Shown here: piece by piece, positions 49,403-58,181 of the stretch
Layout of the letters: each line of letters begins with the position of its first letter
Numbering within the stretch: the first letter of the stretch is position 1
From: Bacillota bacterium
Lineage (GTDB): Bacteria > Bacillota > Clostridia > Acetivibrionales > DSM-1351
Direction: 5' to 3'
NCBI GenBank assembly: GCA_023409265.1
Contig: JAEYHZ010000030.1
Coordinates: 135,632 to 199,631, forward strand
Length of the DNA: 64,000 nucleotides
Translations under genes and position numbers: made by a program
The notes under the pieces: model-generated
What the model saw: only the letters and a program-made list of their open reading frames with translations
What the model was told of the DNA's origin: nothing
The model's database searches: none

Positions 49403-50997
49403 ATTTAGACAATCCATACAGTAAAATTTCAAATACTCTGAAAAAAGTACGCAGGAGAATCCTGTTAAAGATAACTTTGCGCAATGCTGCAGCCGGCCTT
49501 TGCACTGCTTTTGCAACAGGTATTGTTATTGGACTTCTGTCACGGGTAATACCCATTTATAAGGTTTATACAATATGGGGTTATGTCAGTGCTGCGGTTT
49601 TAGTGCTATCATTGCTCAGCGTATTCTTTTTCCTTCCAAAAAAGATGGCGGTGGCAAAATTACTCGATTCCTTTGGACTTCAGGAGAGACTTATAACTTC
49701 TCTGGAACTGGAAAAAGAAGATTCAGAATTTAAGGAACTCTTATTGAATGATACTGTATATAAACTGGATTCACTTGATTACAAGGATAAAATAAAATTA
49801 TCTCCGGATAAAAAGCTTTGGACTGCATTATTTGTTCTTTTGCTGGCTTTCGGTATTTCGGCGGTCTTACCTCAACCACTGCTGGAAGAGGCTCAACAGG
49901 CACATGAATTAAGTGTACACAAAAAAGAACAGAAAAAGAAGGTTGAAAAAGCTGAGAAGGAAGTCAAAGAAAATTCTGTTCTTTCTGAGGCACAGAAGAA
50001 AGACCTGCTGGCAAAATTGGATGCCCTTAAGCTGGAGCTTAAAAAAGCGCAGGACTTAAAAGAGGCTGACAAAGCCCTTGAGAAGCTTTCAAAGAAGCTG
50101 GAGCAAAAAATTGACAGAACAAATGATACTGATCTGAAAGAAATGGCTGAAAAACTGGCAGAAAACAAGCATACCAAGGCTTTGGCAGATGCTTTAAAGA
50201 CTGAAAAAGCTGAAGAATTTAAGAAGGAACTGGAGAACTTGAAAAATAAGGCGAAATCAATGAGCGCCGCTGACAAAAAAAGCTTAGAGGATGCTTTGGC
50301 AAAGGCTGCCGGTTCTGTTGGCGACAGTGACCTGAAGGATGGTCTGGAGGGTTTAGGCGATGCACTGAGCAATGGAAATGAAAACGCCATAAATAAAAGT
50401 GTTGATAAACTAAGCGGTGCAGTCGGCAGCAGCCTGGATAAAAAGAATATGAATAATGCTCTTGCGCAGGCTCAGAATAATTTACAACCCAATGCTGCAA
50501 CTGCCCAGAATCAGGGACAAGGTCAGGGGAATGGCAGTGGCCAGGGCCAGGGCTCAGGTCAGGGGCAAGGTGCAGGACAGGGCAGTGGCCAGGGCCCAGG
50601 TCAAGGTCAGGGAGCCGGAGCAGGCAAGGGTGCAGGCGGTAGCGGCGCAGGCAGCGGCAGCGGAAATGGAGACAGTGGTGTTACCCCCTACGGACAGGGA
50701 GGTATTGCAAACAAGCCTCCTTCGGCAGGGACAGAAAAAGAATATGAAAAGATTTTTACACCCTCCAGATTGGGTGGTCAGGGAGAAACCTCTCTGATAA
50801 CAGGCAAGGGAAACAATAATGGAAAGAGTGAAACAAACATAACAAACAATGCGGATGCCACTCTTGGTGAATTAAGGCCATACAACCAGGTAGTGGGAGA
50901 ATACAGTGAAAAGGCTATGGAAAGCATGGACAATTCATCTATACCGGGTGGCATGGAAGATATTATTAAAGACTATTTTTCATCTCTTCAGGATTAA
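49399..50997 (+). CDS. Membrane protein with coiled coil and Gly/Gln-rich segment
   Basis: 532 residues: two N-terminal helices (about 30-80), a third near 140, then a Lys/Glu/Ala coiled coil (about 170-310), then a low-complexity stretch of GQG/GSG repeats (about 370-430) and a soluble tail ending DIIKDYFSSLQD. The layout recalls DUF4175-type proteins that sit beside MoxR and DUF58 genes. The Gly/Gln stretch is very rich in GGN and CAG codons and could be unstable in length. It probably acts as an elongated envelope scaffold (inference). Confidence 0.7.
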   Translation: MNLDNPYSKISNTLKKVRRRILLKITLRNAAAGLCTAFATGIVIGLLSRVIPIYKVYTIWGYVSAAVLVLSLLSVFFFLPKKMAVAKLLDSFGLQERLITSLELEKEDSEFKELLLNDTVYKLDSLDYKDKIKLSPDKKLWTALFVLLLAFGISAVLPQPLLEEAQQAHELSVHKKEQKKKVEKAEKEVKENSVLSEAQKKDLLAKLDALKLELKKAQDLKEADKALEKLSKKLEQKIDRTNDTDLKEMAEKLAENKHTKALADALKTEKAEEFKKELENLKNKAKSMSAADKKSLEDALAKAAGSVGDSDLKDGLEGLGDALSNGNENAINKSVDKLSGAVGSSLDKKNMNNALAQAQNNLQPNAATAQNQGQGQGNGSGQGQGSGQGQGAGQGSGQGPGQGQGAGAGKGAGGSGAGSGSGNGDSGVTPYGQGGIANKPPSAGTEKEYEKIFTPSRLGGQGETSLITGKGNNNGKSETNITNNADATLGELRPYNQVVGEYSEKAMESMDNSSIPGGMEDIIKDYFSSLQD

Positions 50998-51060
50998 TGA
51001 TTAACATAAGATAACATTTTATTGAAAGTAGGGTATATCCTACTTTCCGGGAGGGCAACT

Positions 51061-52050
51061 ATGGAGGATAAGGAAATTTTAAATATAGTAAATACAATTA
51101 AAGCAGTGGAAGATGAAGTGGGAAAGGCCATAATAGGTCAGAAAGATGTCATCAGACAGGTTCTCATAGCTGTATTTACCGGCGGAAATGTGCTTCTTGA
51201 GGGATCACCCGGCCTTGGAAAGACCCAGCTGGTAAAAACTCTGTCAAGGGTAATGGATTTGTCTTTTTCGAGAATACAGTTCACTCCTGATCTGATGCCA
51301 GCCGATGTCGCCGGTACAAACATAATAATGAAGGACGAAAGAGGCAACAGTAAATTTGAATTTCAGAAGGGGCCTGTGTTTGCCCATATTGTACTGGCTG
51401 ATGAAATAAACAGAGCTACTCCAAAGACACAGTCGGCACTGCTTGAAGCCATGCAGGAGCATACTGTTACAGTCGGAAACAGCACATACCACCTGGAAGA
51501 ACCCTTTATGGTACTGGCAACCCAGAATCCCCTTGAAAACGAAGGAACTTATCCGTTGCCAGAGGCACAGCTGGATAGATTCTTATTCAAGCTCCTGGTT
51601 CCTTATCCAAACCTGGATGAGTTAAGGGGAATTATCGGAGTTACAGTGAATAATCAAACACCTGATCTGAAAAAAATCATAAACAGGTCTCAGATAATGG
51701 AAATGAGAACTGCTTTGAAACAGGTGCCCATGTCAAAGCTTGTAGAGGAATATGCCTTAAAGGTAGTATTGGCAACCCATTCCGATTATGAAAATGCGCC
51801 CGGACTTTCAAAGAAATATATAAGATACGGGGCAAGTCCCAGAGCTGCACAGGCAATCATTTCAACTGCCAGAATAAAAGCAGTTATGGATGGCCGGTAC
51901 AATGTATCTTTTGACGATATCAAATATGTGGCACCTTCAGCCTTAAGACACAGATTTTTTATGAATTTTGATGCTGTAGCAGATGGTATTACCCCTGATA
52001 GGATAATTGAGGAAATTCTGGTAAGCCAATTAGATAAAGCTAAAGTTTGA
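51061..52050 (+). CDS. MoxR-family AAA+ ATPase
   Basis: 329 residues: Walker A EGSPGLGKTQ, Walker B HIVLADEINRATPK, sensor ATQNPLENEGTYPLPEAQLDRF and the C-terminal lid. MoxR ATPases act as chaperones for VWA proteins, moving them into active complexes. ATG at 51061 follows GGGAGGG by five bases; the frame opens earlier at 51022. DUF58 and two VWA genes follow, the classic MoxR gene order. Confidence 0.95.
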   Translation: MEDKEILNIVNTIKAVEDEVGKAIIGQKDVIRQVLIAVFTGGNVLLEGSPGLGKTQLVKTLSRVMDLSFSRIQFTPDLMPADVAGTNIIMKDERGNSKFEFQKGPVFAHIVLADEINRATPKTQSALLEAMQEHTVTVGNSTYHLEEPFMVLATQNPLENEGTYPLPEAQLDRFLFKLLVPYPNLDELRGIIGVTVNNQTPDLKKIINRSQIMEMRTALKQVPMSKLVEEYALKVVLATHSDYENAPGLSKKYIRYGASPRAAQAIISTARIKAVMDGRYNVSFDDIKYVAPSALRHRFFMNFDAVADGITPDRIIEEILVSQLDKAKV

Positions 52051-52116
52051 AGTAATTGATTTTAAATAGGACCTGTCGTATGAACAGCAAGCGGAAAAGG
52101 TATTGGTATTTAAATT

Positions 52117-52989
52117 ATGAAGGATAAGGTTTTTGACGAGGAATTTTACAGAAAGCTTGAAAGTATTTCAATAAAGGCCCGTATGACTTTGACAGACGGA
52201 GCCGCCGGCGGCAGAAAGTCCAAAGCAAAAGGCAGCTCGGTAGAGTTTTCCGATTTCAGAGAGTACACGCCGGGGGACGATTTCAGAAGGATTGACTGGA
52301 ATGCCTACGGCCGTTTTGATAAATTGTTCTTAAGGCTTTTTATGGAGGAAAGGGAAGCGCTTTTGAACATTTTTTGTGACTGCAGCAAATCCATGGACTT
52401 CGGAGAAAAAAGTAAGGCTGCTATGGCTATGAGAATGGCAGGAATACTGACTTATCTTGCACTTAACAATTTAGACAGAGTTTGTTTGAACAGACTTCAG
52501 GAAAACACCCTGGTACCCTCCTCCTCCTTTATGGGCAAAAGTTCTTTTCAGAAGGCTTTGCAGTTTCTTGAAGCCAGTAGTTTCATCGGAAACACCAATC
52601 TTGCCGAAAGCATAAAAAGAAAGGATCTGAAAAGCAGGGGAATTTCAGTGGTTATTTCGGATTTTTTCACCGTTGGATCAATAGATGAAGTAATAAAATA
52701 TCTCGCGTTTAAGAAACAACAAATAATTTTTATACAGGTATTATGTGATGACGAGCTTGAACCGCAGATAGGAGGGCAAGTCCGTCTGGTGGACAGTGAA
52801 ACAAAGGATGAAATGAACCTTACAATAACACCAAAGCTGTTAGTTGCTTATGAGCACAGATTGAGGGGTCTTCAAATGGGAATTAAAGCTTCGGCAAAAA
52901 AATACGGAGGAGTATTTTTTAATGTAGCAGCCTCTGATAGCCTGGAAAAGATAGTATTTGAGGATTTTGCCAGGGAGGGGTTAATATGA
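52117..52989 (+). CDS. DUF58 domain protein
   Basis: 290 residues with the DUF58 hallmark GSSVEFSDFREYTPGDDFRRIDWNAYGR and a degenerate VWA core (NIFCDCSKSMDFGEKSK). It normally works with MoxR and membrane VWA partners. The stop overlaps the start of the next gene (ATGA). No strong ribosome site is visible before its ATG, so it may depend on coupling from upstream. Confidence 0.92.
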   Translation: MKDKVFDEEFYRKLESISIKARMTLTDGAAGGRKSKAKGSSVEFSDFREYTPGDDFRRIDWNAYGRFDKLFLRLFMEEREALLNIFCDCSKSMDFGEKSKAAMAMRMAGILTYLALNNLDRVCLNRLQENTLVPSSSFMGKSSFQKALQFLEASSFIGNTNLAESIKRKDLKSRGISVVISDFFTVGSIDEVIKYLAFKKQQIIFIQVLCDDELEPQIGGQVRLVDSETKDEMNLTITPKLLVAYEHRLRGLQMGIKASAKKYGGVFFNVAASDSLEKIVFEDFAREGLI

Positions 52990-54833
52990 GACTCATCTTC
53001 CCAAACGGGTTATGGTTTTTAACTCTTATTCCTATATTTGTCTTAATGTATATATTAAAGCAGCGATACGAGGAGCGGACGGTTTCAAGCCTGTACCTGT
53101 GGCAGCAGGTAGTAATGGATATGGAAGCCACAAGCCCTTTTCAGAGATTGAAAAAAAATCTGCTGTTCTTTCTGCAGCTGTTAATATTGCTATTATGTAT
53201 TTTTGCTCTTACAAATCCATTTATCTGGTGGAAAAACAATAATTATCAAAATGTAGTTATGGTTATTGATGCCTCAGGCAGCATGAGTGCACTCGGGGAA
53301 AAGCACAATAAACTGGAAGAGGCCAGAGCAAAAGCTGAAGAATATATTAACTCTCTTTCAGCTGGAACCAGGATGACCTTAATTTCAGCTGCAAAAAACT
53401 TTAAAGTGGAAGTAAGCGGAAGTACTGACAAAAAAGAAGTATTAACCAAACTTAATAGAATAGAACCCACCAATAGTGCCGGTAACCTGGAGGATACCTA
53501 TTCACTTGTAAAAGCCATAAGCGACCAGTATGAAAGCTACAGGATTGTATACTTTACCGATCATGGAATGGACTTAAAGGGCTTGAATGGTGAGATTATT
53601 GAGCTTGGTCCCCAGAGGCCCAATGTCAGCCTGGATTATATAGCTGAGTCAATGGCTGACAACGGATTAAAGGTAATGATGAGAGTCACTAATCACAGTA
53701 CTGAAAATGCAGATGCCGAGATTTGCCTTTATGGTGAAGAAAAACTGATTTCAATTAAGAATGAGGCATTAAATGCTGGCGAGACAAAAACTGTTTATTT
53801 TGACAATGTACCTGCTGAAAATAAATATATATACGGAGAACTATCAAAAGAAGACGGTCTTTTGGAGGATAACAGAATTTATTCGGTAATAAAGCAGAAG
53901 GAAGCGAAAAAAGTACTGCTTTCAACTGACCAGAATGTGTTTCTGGAAAAAGCTCTACACACTTTAAAAGATATAGAACTTTTTAAAACTCTTCCTGACG
54001 AACAGATAAATGAAGAGTTTGATTTATATATTTTTGATGGAAACTATGAAGGACAGCTGCCTAAAAAAGGAAATATACTTTTTTTAAATCCGCAAAAGGA
54101 TAATGCTTTTTTTAAGGTGGGACAAGCGGTTAATGGCGGCAAAGCCTCTATCCTCACTCACGCATCTACAAAATATATGGACAACAGCGATTTTGTAGTC
54201 TCCAAGATTAATTCTATCGATTTGCCTTACTGGGCCAGTCCTTTAATAAGAATAGATGACAGGATTGTAGCTTTTGCAGGTGAAATGAAAGGGCAGAAAA
54301 TAGCAGCAATTGGGTTTGATTTACACAATTCGGATTTTCCGCTTACACTGGAATTTCCTGTTTTCATAAACAATCTTATATCATACCTCGTTGACAGAGA
54401 TACCATGTCAAACACTCAGTACAACTGCGGTGAAGGAATAGACATTACACCTCTGCCTGAAGCTGAAAAAATATATGTTAAAGGCCCCCAAAATGCAAAA
54501 ACAGAGGTGAGCTCAAAATATCCTATCAGACCTTTTGAAGAAACCTTTTCTCCGGGTATATATGAAATAGGCCAGAAAGTAGGGGATAAAGAAATTGAGA
54601 AATTGGTTGCCGTTAATTTTCCGGTTTCCGAAAGCGGCTCAGGCAGTACAGCTGCTTCAGTCAAAAATGATGAAGCAGCAAATCAGGAAAAGGATACATC
54701 TTTAAACGACAGCAGAACCACCAGCAATGTTACAAACCGGGGAGGCATTAATCTTTTGAATATTTTGCTTCTGACAGCTTTGCTTGTTATTATTGTGGAG
54801 TGGATTGTTTATGTGAGGCAGTATAGAGCATAA
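52986..54833 (+). CDS. BatA-type membrane protein with VWA domain
   Basis: 615 residues: the BatA N-terminal double membrane segment (residues 5-80), a VWA domain with a full MIDAS motif DASGSMS, a middle region with a GATase-like segment (EFDLYIFDGNYEGQLP), and a C-terminal membrane helix (INLLNILLLTALLVIIVEW). So the VWA domain is held at the membrane by both ends. Co-translated with DUF58. Confidence 0.88.
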   Translation: MRLIFPNGLWFLTLIPIFVLMYILKQRYEERTVSSLYLWQQVVMDMEATSPFQRLKKNLLFFLQLLILLLCIFALTNPFIWWKNNNYQNVVMVIDASGSMSALGEKHNKLEEARAKAEEYINSLSAGTRMTLISAAKNFKVEVSGSTDKKEVLTKLNRIEPTNSAGNLEDTYSLVKAISDQYESYRIVYFTDHGMDLKGLNGEIIELGPQRPNVSLDYIAESMADNGLKVMMRVTNHSTENADAEICLYGEEKLISIKNEALNAGETKTVYFDNVPAENKYIYGELSKEDGLLEDNRIYSVIKQKEAKKVLLSTDQNVFLEKALHTLKDIELFKTLPDEQINEEFDLYIFDGNYEGQLPKKGNILFLNPQKDNAFFKVGQAVNGGKASILTHASTKYMDNSDFVVSKINSIDLPYWASPLIRIDDRIVAFAGEMKGQKIAAIGFDLHNSDFPLTLEFPVFINNLISYLVDRDTMSNTQYNCGEGIDITPLPEAEKIYVKGPQNAKTEVSSKYPIRPFEETFSPGIYEIGQKVGDKEIEKLVAVNFPVSESGSGSTAASVKNDEAANQEKDTSLNDSRTTSNVTNRGGINLLNILLLTALLVIIVEWIVYVRQYRA

Positions 54834-54859
54834 AAGCACATAGAAAAAGGCTGCACTAA

Positions 54860-54895
54860 GGCATGATTAAATAATAAAACGACCTTTTGAGGCGA
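54860..54895 (-). repeat. Dispersed intergenic motif, copy 3
   Basis: On the - strand this reads CTCAAAAGGTCGTTT then TTATTATTTAATCATGCC (the two overlap by a few T). The 18-base end is identical to copy 2 at 37425-37442. It sits in the leader of the large VWA gene, next to the hairpin at 54896-54940. Confidence 0.5.
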
Positions 54896-54940
54896 GATAT
54901 TTTAGGTCAGGACAAGGCGGAGGAAGGCCCTGAAAATATC
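54896..54940 (+). other. Leader hairpin resembling part of the MITE-like element
   Basis: GATATTTT pairs with AAAATATC at the ends, enclosing AGGTCAGGACAAGGCGGAGG. The core TCAGGACAAGGCGGAGGAAGG resembles TCAGGGCTAGGCGGAGAAGG inside the 161-bp element at 27576-27736. It sits 16 bases before the start codon of the large VWA gene and could affect its translation. Confidence 0.45.
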
Positions 54941-54955
54941 AGAAAGGATCAAACA

Positions 54956-57895
54956 ATGGGACTGAGCTTTGAAAGACCATACCTGTTGCTCCTAATTCCA
55001 ATTTTATTGGGTTTGGTTTTATTTTCAACAAAATGGCTGAAAAGATTAAATAAAAAGAAAAAAACATGGATAGTAGTGCTTAGAAGTGTTGTGGTAATAC
55101 TGCTGATTTTAGCAGTCAGCGGGATGAGTTTAACCTGGAAACTCAATAATGTGACTACGCTTTTCTTAATAGATGCCTCGGATTCAGCACATAAAAACAG
55201 AGGTGAAATGGAGGAATTTATAAAAGAGGCCTATAAACTTAAGGGTCCAAAGGATAAGCTGGGTGTCATTTCCTTTGGTGACAACGCACAGGTAGAAAGT
55301 TTTATAAGTAATGAAATAAATTTCTCAGGCCTGGAAGGCAAAATAAACGGTAATTATACAAACATTGAAAATGCAATAGCAACCTCTTTATCGCTATTTC
55401 CGAGCAATACCAATAAAAGGGTTGTTTTAATTTCAGACGGTGAAGAGAACGCAGGAAACGCAGGCAAAATAGCTTTATCACTTCAGGAACAGGGTATAGA
55501 TTTTAAATATCACAAGGTAGAAAAGAGCGTTGGTGAGGAAGCTCTTGTTGAAAAAATCGAGGTACCTGAAAGATTGGCATTGGATGAAGAATTTAACCTT
55601 GTTGTTACAATTAACAGCACAGCTCTTCAAAAAGCTAAATTAACTTTACTGAGTGAAAGAACAAAGCTCTCTGAGCAGACAGTTCAGCTTCAAAAGGGTA
55701 TAAACAAATTCGTTTTCAGGGATAAAGCAGTGACCGGAGGCTTTAAAAGCTATAATGTCCTAATTGAACCTGAAAAGGACAGCCAACCAAAGAACAATGA
55801 GGCCTCAGCCTTTACAAATATAGTAGCAAAACCTAGAATTCTTGTGATTGAAGATACAAAAGGTGAAGCCGATGAGCTGGTTAGAATGCTTAAGGCTTCT
55901 TCAGTTGACTATACTCTGGTCAATGCAAAGGCAGCACCCGGAAATATTCAGGATATGAATGCCTATAAGTCAATCATTACCTGTAACGTTCAGATAGACA
56001 ATCTAAATGATGGTTTCAAGAATTCTATAGAAAGCTATGTCAAGGACTTTGGAGGAGGCTTTATTGCTACAGGCGGAGATAATTCCTTTGCTCTCGGGGG
56101 ATACTCCAAGACATCTCTGGAAAATGTTTTACCTGTATACATGGATATGAGGGGAAAGAAAGAGACTCCAAAAATGGCGCTGCTGCTTATAATAGATAAG
56201 TCGGGCAGTATGTCGGAGGGTGTTGCGGGTATCAGCAAGGTTGACATGGCAAAGGAAGGTGCTATCAGAAGTCTTGATTCCTTAAGGGTTGGCAGGGATG
56301 AAATTGGAGTGCTTTCACTGGACGGAGCATACAGCTGGGTAGTAAAAAGGCAGACAATAACTGATCCAAAGGCTATTGAAGAGGATATCGGTTCAATTCG
56401 TGCAGACGGAGGTACCAGTATTATCCCCTCGTTGGAGGCTGCCTACAAATCACTTAAGGAAAGTGACGCAAAGATAAAACACATTATATTGCTTACCGAC
56501 GGTCTTGCCGAAAGAACGGGTTATGATAATTTGCTAAATGATATAAACAAGGAGAGTATTACCGTCTCAACAGTGGCAGTGGGTCAGGATTCCGATAAGC
56601 AGCTTTTGAACAGGATTGCAAATTCCTGCAACGGCAGATTTTATATTACTGATGCCTATTCCAATATACCTTCGATTTTTACAAAGGAAACTTTTATGGC
56701 GGCCAGAACCTATTTGAATAACAGAGAGTTTACACCTGTGATAAATTATGAGCATTCGGTATTAAAGGGTGTGGCAGAGGGAGGTTTGCCCTCCTTGCTG
56801 GGATACGTGGGTGCATCTCAGAAGGAGACTGCCAGAGTGGTTTTGAGAAGCGATGAGGATGACCCTATACTGACTGTATGGCAGTATGGACTTGGAAAAG
56901 CGGTGGCCTGGAATTCTGATGTTTCCGGAAAATGGAGCTCAAACTACATTCCCTGGGACAAAAACCTTAAACTTTGGCAAAATATAATTAATTTTACCAT
57001 TGAAAACTATGATAATGAAAATGCCTCCCTAGAGATAGATCAACAGGGTTCAAAAGCCACGGTAAATATAAAAAATAAGGATATTAAAGAGGAATTCAAT
57101 ACTGCAGCAACAATTATTACCCCGTCAGGTGAGACCATTGAAACTCAGCTCAACCCTGTTGCACCCGGCAAGTATACCGGCACCTTTGATATAAAAGAAA
57201 ACGGTGTCTATATGGTAAGCGGCAGACAAAAGCAAAACGGTGAATTAACAAATACTGTAAAGCAGGGCTATGCAGTTCAGTACTCTCCGGAATACAAAAT
57301 AAGCAATAGTAACAACCTGGAAAAACTGGTGGCCGAGGTTGGGGGTAAAATCATAACCGAGCCTAAGGAAGTTTTTAGCGAAAATATACAGAGTAAAAGA
57401 GGTCAGAGGGAGCTTACACTCTATCTGATATCTTTGTTTCTGATTCTGTTTATGTTTGATATAGCCTTTAGAAGGTTAAATCTGAATCCTGAAAAAGTCC
57501 GCCTGCTTATGGGAAAAGTAAGCGGAAGAATGTTTAAGCAAACATATTTTAAAAATAAAAGAATGATTAATCCTAAACCTGCCGGCAGACCGGTAAATGG
57601 CATACAAACAGACGATACGCAAGTTACTTCCCAACATGTAAATAAAACAGAAGGTCATAAAGAGGTTGGTAATGGACAAAAAAGCAGTGCAAATAAACAG
57701 GGAAGATTAAATAAGAGCAAACAAGCCGGCTCAACCGGTTCAGTGCTGGTCAGCAGCTATGAAAGCATGGATAAATTTACAGAGATGGCTCAGGAGGAGA
57801 CAGAAAAGCAGAAGATTGATGAGGTTAAGCGGGATTCTCACGGAAACAATACTCTGGATACCTCTCAATTATTGAAAAGGAAGAAATTTAAATAA
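54956..57895 (+). CDS. Large membrane protein with two VWA domains and a GATase-like domain
   Basis: 979 residues. Two N-terminal helices (residues 8-60), a first VWA domain with MIDAS DASDSAH, a beta-rich linker, a GATase-like domain (KPRILVIEDTKGEADELV, then YVKDFGGGFIATGGDNSF), a second VWA domain with DKSGSMSEG, a further beta domain, one helix near residue 830, and a basic hydrophilic tail of about 120 residues. ATG at 54956 follows GAAAGGATC; the frame is open to 54887 through the leader hairpin. Last gene of the MoxR operon; presumed client of the MoxR ATPase. Confidence 0.85.
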   Translation: MGLSFERPYLLLLIPILLGLVLFSTKWLKRLNKKKKTWIVVLRSVVVILLILAVSGMSLTWKLNNVTTLFLIDASDSAHKNRGEMEEFIKEAYKLKGPKDKLGVISFGDNAQVESFISNEINFSGLEGKINGNYTNIENAIATSLSLFPSNTNKRVVLISDGEENAGNAGKIALSLQEQGIDFKYHKVEKSVGEEALVEKIEVPERLALDEEFNLVVTINSTALQKAKLTLLSERTKLSEQTVQLQKGINKFVFRDKAVTGGFKSYNVLIEPEKDSQPKNNEASAFTNIVAKPRILVIEDTKGEADELVRMLKASSVDYTLVNAKAAPGNIQDMNAYKSIITCNVQIDNLNDGFKNSIESYVKDFGGGFIATGGDNSFALGGYSKTSLENVLPVYMDMRGKKETPKMALLLIIDKSGSMSEGVAGISKVDMAKEGAIRSLDSLRVGRDEIGVLSLDGAYSWVVKRQTITDPKAIEEDIGSIRADGGTSIIPSLEAAYKSLKESDAKIKHIILLTDGLAERTGYDNLLNDINKESITVSTVAVGQDSDKQLLNRIANSCNGRFYITDAYSNIPSIFTKETFMAARTYLNNREFTPVINYEHSVLKGVAEGGLPSLLGYVGASQKETARVVLRSDEDDPILTVWQYGLGKAVAWNSDVSGKWSSNYIPWDKNLKLWQNIINFTIENYDNENASLEIDQQGSKATVNIKNKDIKEEFNTAATIITPSGETIETQLNPVAPGKYTGTFDIKENGVYMVSGRQKQNGELTNTVKQGYAVQYSPEYKISNSNNLEKLVAEVGGKIITEPKEVFSENIQSKRGQRELTLYLISLFLILFMFDIAFRRLNLNPEKVRLLMGKVSGRMFKQTYFKNKRMINPKPAGRPVNGIQTDDTQVTSQHVNKTEGHKEVGNGQKSSANKQGRLNKSKQAGSTGSVLVSSYESMDKFTEMAQEETEKQKIDEVKRDSHGNNTLDTSQLLKRKKFK

Positions 57896-57928
57896 ATAAC
57901 CTCAATTTGTAAAGACAAATAATAATTC

Positions 57929-57998
57929 AAATAAAAAAAGACAAATAAAAAAAGACAAATAAAAAAAGACAAGTAAAAAAAGTCAAATAAAAAAAGTC
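57929..57998 (+). repeat. Five tandem copies of a 14-bp A-rich unit
   Basis: AAATAAAAAAAGAC is repeated at 57929, 57943, 57957, 57971 and 57985 with minor changes (AAG in copy 4, GTC ending copies 4 and 5). It lies 34 bases after the VWA gene stop. It looks like slippage-prone simple sequence; the rest of the gap to 58182 shows no gene. Confidence 0.8.
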
Positions 57999-58181
57999 AA
58001 AGAATACTCCCTGTAAATAAATTGGCCGTCCTGAGATACACCTGCAAAGGGTAAGGTAACTTTATTAGTTATTGGATGGTCAATTTAAAGTTGTTGGAAA
58101 ATGTTGAAAAATGTGCAAAATTAATCTATAATTTAAGGATTAATGTAACACTGTTAATAGTTTATAAGCTAGGGAGTACAT

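Noticed and set aside
49893..50390. Minus-strand open frame rich in Ser/Phe/Ala
   Set aside because: It mirrors the Lys/Glu-rich coiled coil of the gene on the + strand; composition explains the missing stops.
50456..50797. Plus-strand open frame rich in Arg/Val/Gln
   Set aside because: Shifted frame of the Gly/Gln-rich repeat of the real gene.
57929..57998. Possible CRISPR or origin iterons
   Set aside because: The 14-base A-rich units abut with no spacers, and no replication gene is near; simple sequence is the better explanation.
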